7,291 nucleotides of DNA from an uncultured Blautia sp. (lineage in GTDB: Bacteria; Bacillota; Clostridia; Lachnospirales; Lachnospiraceae), in NCBI GenBank assembly GCA_934402155.1, contig CAKRTP010000092.1, positions 1 to 7,291 on the forward strand, in the 5' to 3' direction. Of the stretch, positions 5,368-7,291 are shown one piece after another (the first letter of the stretch is position 1; the number at the start of each line of letters is the position of its first letter). The notes under the pieces are model-generated. The model did no database searches. It worked only from the letters and a program-made list of their open reading frames with translations, and was not told where the DNA came from. The translations under genes were made by a program, and so were the position numbers.

Positions 5368-7291
5368 TATACGTTATGTTCCTCTATATAGCTTTCAAAT
5401 TCTTCCATCGACATCAGTACCTTGCGGGGCTTTGTGCCTTCTTCCGGTCCGACTACACCGGCATCGGAGAGCTGATCCATGATCCTCGCTGCCCTGTTAA
5501 ACCCGATCTTGAACATTCGCTGCAGCATGCCGATCGATGCCTTTTCCTTTTCGATGATAAATTTACCTGCATCTACAAAATAAATATCATTCTCATCATT
5601 TCCTGAGGAAGATCCTCCTGACAGACTGATCGTATTTACCTGCTGCTCGATCTGCGGATTATAGGTAACTTTCGGATTTTTGTCCGCAAGAAATTCCACA
5701 ATGCTGCTGACTTCCTCATCTGATACAAAAGCTCCCTGCAGTCTTGCCGGCTTCTGATAACCCTGTGGATAAAACAGCATATCACCCTTACCCAGCAGTT
5801 TCTCTGCACCATTCATATCAAGGATCGTTCGTGAGTCAACTCCTGAAGAAACAGAAAAGGCAATTCTCGACGGCATATTCGCCTTGATCAATCCTGTGAT
5901 GACATTTACAGATGGTCTCTGAGTCGCGATAATAAGATGAATTCCTGCCGCACGGGCAAGCTGTGCCAGACGACAGATTGCGTCCTCCACTTCACCCGGT
6001 GCAACCATCATAAGGTCTGCCAGCTCATCTACGATAATGACGATCTGCGGCATTGGCTTTTGGGGCTCTGCTCCCTCCGGCACCGCCATGTTTTTGATCT
6101 TGCGGTTGTATTCCCCAAGATTTCGTACTCCATACTCTGCAAAAGTATTATATCTGCTCATCATCTCCGATACTGCCCAGTTCAGGGCGCCTGCTGCTTT
6201 TTTCGGATCGGTGACGACCGGAATGAACAGATGCGGGATTCCATTATATACACTCAGCTCAACCACCTTCGGGTCGATCATGATAAGTTTGACCTCCTCC
6301 GGAGATGCCTTGTAGAGAATACTGATGATCAGTGTATTGATACATACTGATTTACCGGATCCGGTCGCACCTGCGATCAGAAGATGCGGCATTTTTGCAA
6401 TATCTGTCACCACCGGTTTACCGGCAATATCCTTACCAACCGCAAAAGATAATTTTGATTTTGCAGTCTGGAATTCCTGTGACTGTAATATCTCCCTGAG
6501 CATAACTGCATGATTTTCCTTATTCGGGACTTCAATTCCCACTGCCGCCTTGCCTGGTATCGGTGCTTCAATACGGATATCCGGTGTTGCAAGATTCAGC
6601 TTGATATCGTCTGCAAGATTAACGATCTTGCTTACCTTGACGCCCATCTCCGGCTGTAATTCATATCGGGTGACAGTAGGCCCGCAGCTTACATTCGTGA
6701 TCGTGACATTTACACCGAAATTATGAAGGGTTTCCTGAAGCTTCTTCGCAGTCTTGCGAAGATGTGCATCCGAGTCACCCTGTGATCTGCCGTCTCCCCT
6801 CTTCAGAAGCTTCAGCGGCGGATAACAGTACTGTCTTGGCGGTTCTTCTTTTTGTGAAGTGATTTCCTTCTCGATATTATTGATATCATTTTGGATCTCC
6901 TGCTCAGAAGACTTTGGATTTTTTTTCTGCGATGATGAAGCTTCTGCCGCCGGCTTCTCTGCAACCGGGACTTCTGGTGCAGGTTCCGGCTTCACTTCGT
7001 TCTTAAGATCTGCACGCCAGTCGGTTCCCTGATAAGCATCCTCTTCCTGCGCCTCTGTCATCTCCTCTTCTGCCGGAGTCTCCTTTGATACAACCGGCGG
7101 GATTTCCTCTTCCTCCTGCTGCACCAGAGCTTCTTCTGCCGGTGTTTCCTCTTTTGAGAAAGCCGGGAATGCAGGTTGTTCCTTTTCCTCTTCAGGTTCA
7201 GGAACACTCAGAGACTCAGCTCTCTGGATCTTGAATTCAAGCTGCCCCTGACTGCTCTCATCTGCCCTTACCGTATCTTCCTGCACAGGAA
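5367..7291 (-). CDS. ftsK: FtsK/SpoIIIE family DNA translocase, 5' end cut by the window edge
   Basis: ATP-driven double-strand DNA pump at the division or sporulation septum that clears chromosome DNA. The 641 or so visible codons run open to the right edge; the codon at 7286-7284 is an internal GTG, not a supported start, and the N-terminal membrane segments lie outside the window. Counting from that codon, residues 1-150 are an acidic Pro/Glu-rich linker with two similar stretches ([10 protein letters not shown] at 44-53, SKETPAEEE at 67-75). The alpha region follows, then the RecA-like motor with Walker A GATGSGKS (306-313), the block [18 protein letters not shown] (336-353), Walker [13 protein letters not shown] (416-427) and [14 protein letters not shown] (452-465). 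The DNA-reading gamma winged-helix domain is at about 565-628 ([20 protein letters not shown]). Motifs alone do not separate vegetative FtsK/SftA from SpoIIIE. rlmH follows with a one-base overlap. Confidence 0.95.
   Translation of the reverse strand, partial: PVQEDTVRADESSQGQLEFKIQRAESLSVPEPEEEKEQPAFPAFSKEETPAEEALVQQEEEEIPPVVSKETPAEEEMTEAQEEDAYQGTDWRADLKNEVKPEPAPEVPVAEKPAAEASSSQKKNPKSSEQEIQNDINNIEKEITSQKEEPPRQYCYPPLKLLKRGDGRSQGDSDAHLRKTAKKLQETLHNFGVNVTITNVSCGPTVTRYELQPEMGVKVSKIVNLADDIKLNLATPDIRIEAPIPGKAAVGIEVPNKENHAVMLREILQSQEFQTAKSKLSFAVGKDIAGKPVVTDIAKMPHLLIAGATGSGKSVCINTLIISILYKASPEEVKLIMIDPKVVELSVYNGIPHLFIPVVTDPKKAAGALNWAVSEMMSRYNTFAEYGVRNLGEYNRKIKNMAVPEGAEPQKPMPQIVIIVDELADLMMVAPGEVEDAICRLAQLARAAGIHLIIATQRPSVNVITGLIKANMPSRIAFSVSSGVDSRTILDMNGAEKLLGKGDMLFYPQGYQKPARLQGAFVSDEEVSSIVEFLADKNPKVTYNPQIEQQVNTISLSGGSSSGNDENDIYFVDAGKFIIEKEKASIGMLQRMFKIGFNRAARIMDQLSDAGVVGPEEGTKPRKVLMSMEEFESYIEEHNV

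Noticed and set aside
6354..6365. Perfect 12-base palindrome ACCGGATCCGGT inside ftsK
   Set aside because: It falls exactly on the codons for the Walker A residues (TGSG of GATGSGKS) and is explained by coding constraint.
7284..7286. GTG near the right edge as the start of the FtsK protein
   Set aside because: The frame stays open to the window end, no convincing ribosome binding site can be seen, and FtsK proteins need N-terminal membrane segments that must lie further upstream.

Overview
The window is a compact run of nine genes, all on the minus strand, with no gene-free stretch longer than about 70 bases. It reads as ordinary chromosome from a low-to-moderate GC endospore-lineage Firmicute. 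The yqfC-yqfD sporulation pair next to phoH and ybeY points to class Clostridia, and the general look (GC in the forties by eye, strong GGAGG ribosome binding sites) suggests a gut Lachnospiraceae-type organism. That family-level placement is inference. I see no mobile element, tRNA, rRNA or CRISPR.

In the direction of transcription (high to low coordinates) the layout is as follows. (1) 7291-5367 holds the C-terminal part of an FtsK/SpoIIIE DNA translocase, cut at its 5' end by the window edge. (2) 5367-4888 is rlmH, whose ATG shares one base with the ftsK stop. (3) 4822-4496 is a small complete cupin protein, and 4480-3926 is a cysteine-rich DUF2284 protein 15 bases behind it; together they look like one transcription unit. 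(4) 3911-3867 is a strong intrinsic-terminator hairpin that closes this unit. (5) 3866-801 is a tightly packed second unit, yqfC, yqfD, phoH, ybeY, followed by proB, which runs off the left edge of the window. Most junctions in this unit overlap or nearly touch.

The second unit mixes functions. YqfC and YqfD are sporulation proteins, expressed in the mother cell in Bacillus. PhoH and YbeY form a conserved NTPase/endoribonuclease pair in rRNA maturation and RNA quality control. ProB catalyses the first step of proline synthesis. The order yqfC-yqfD-phoH-ybeY is the familiar Firmicute arrangement, but the genes usual in Bacillus at this locus (yqfF between phoH and ybeY; dgkA, cdd and era after ybeY) are not here, and proB follows instead.

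The most interesting spot is the junction at 3867-3920. The terminator of the upstream unit runs directly into the yqfC start codon, and its descending arm contains the yqfC ribosome binding site. A candidate sigma-E-type promoter lies across the ascending arm and loop. Read-through RNA would therefore be terminated or have its ribosome binding site masked, while RNA started at the candidate promoter would lack the first arm and leave the site open. I found no wholly new gene system in the window.
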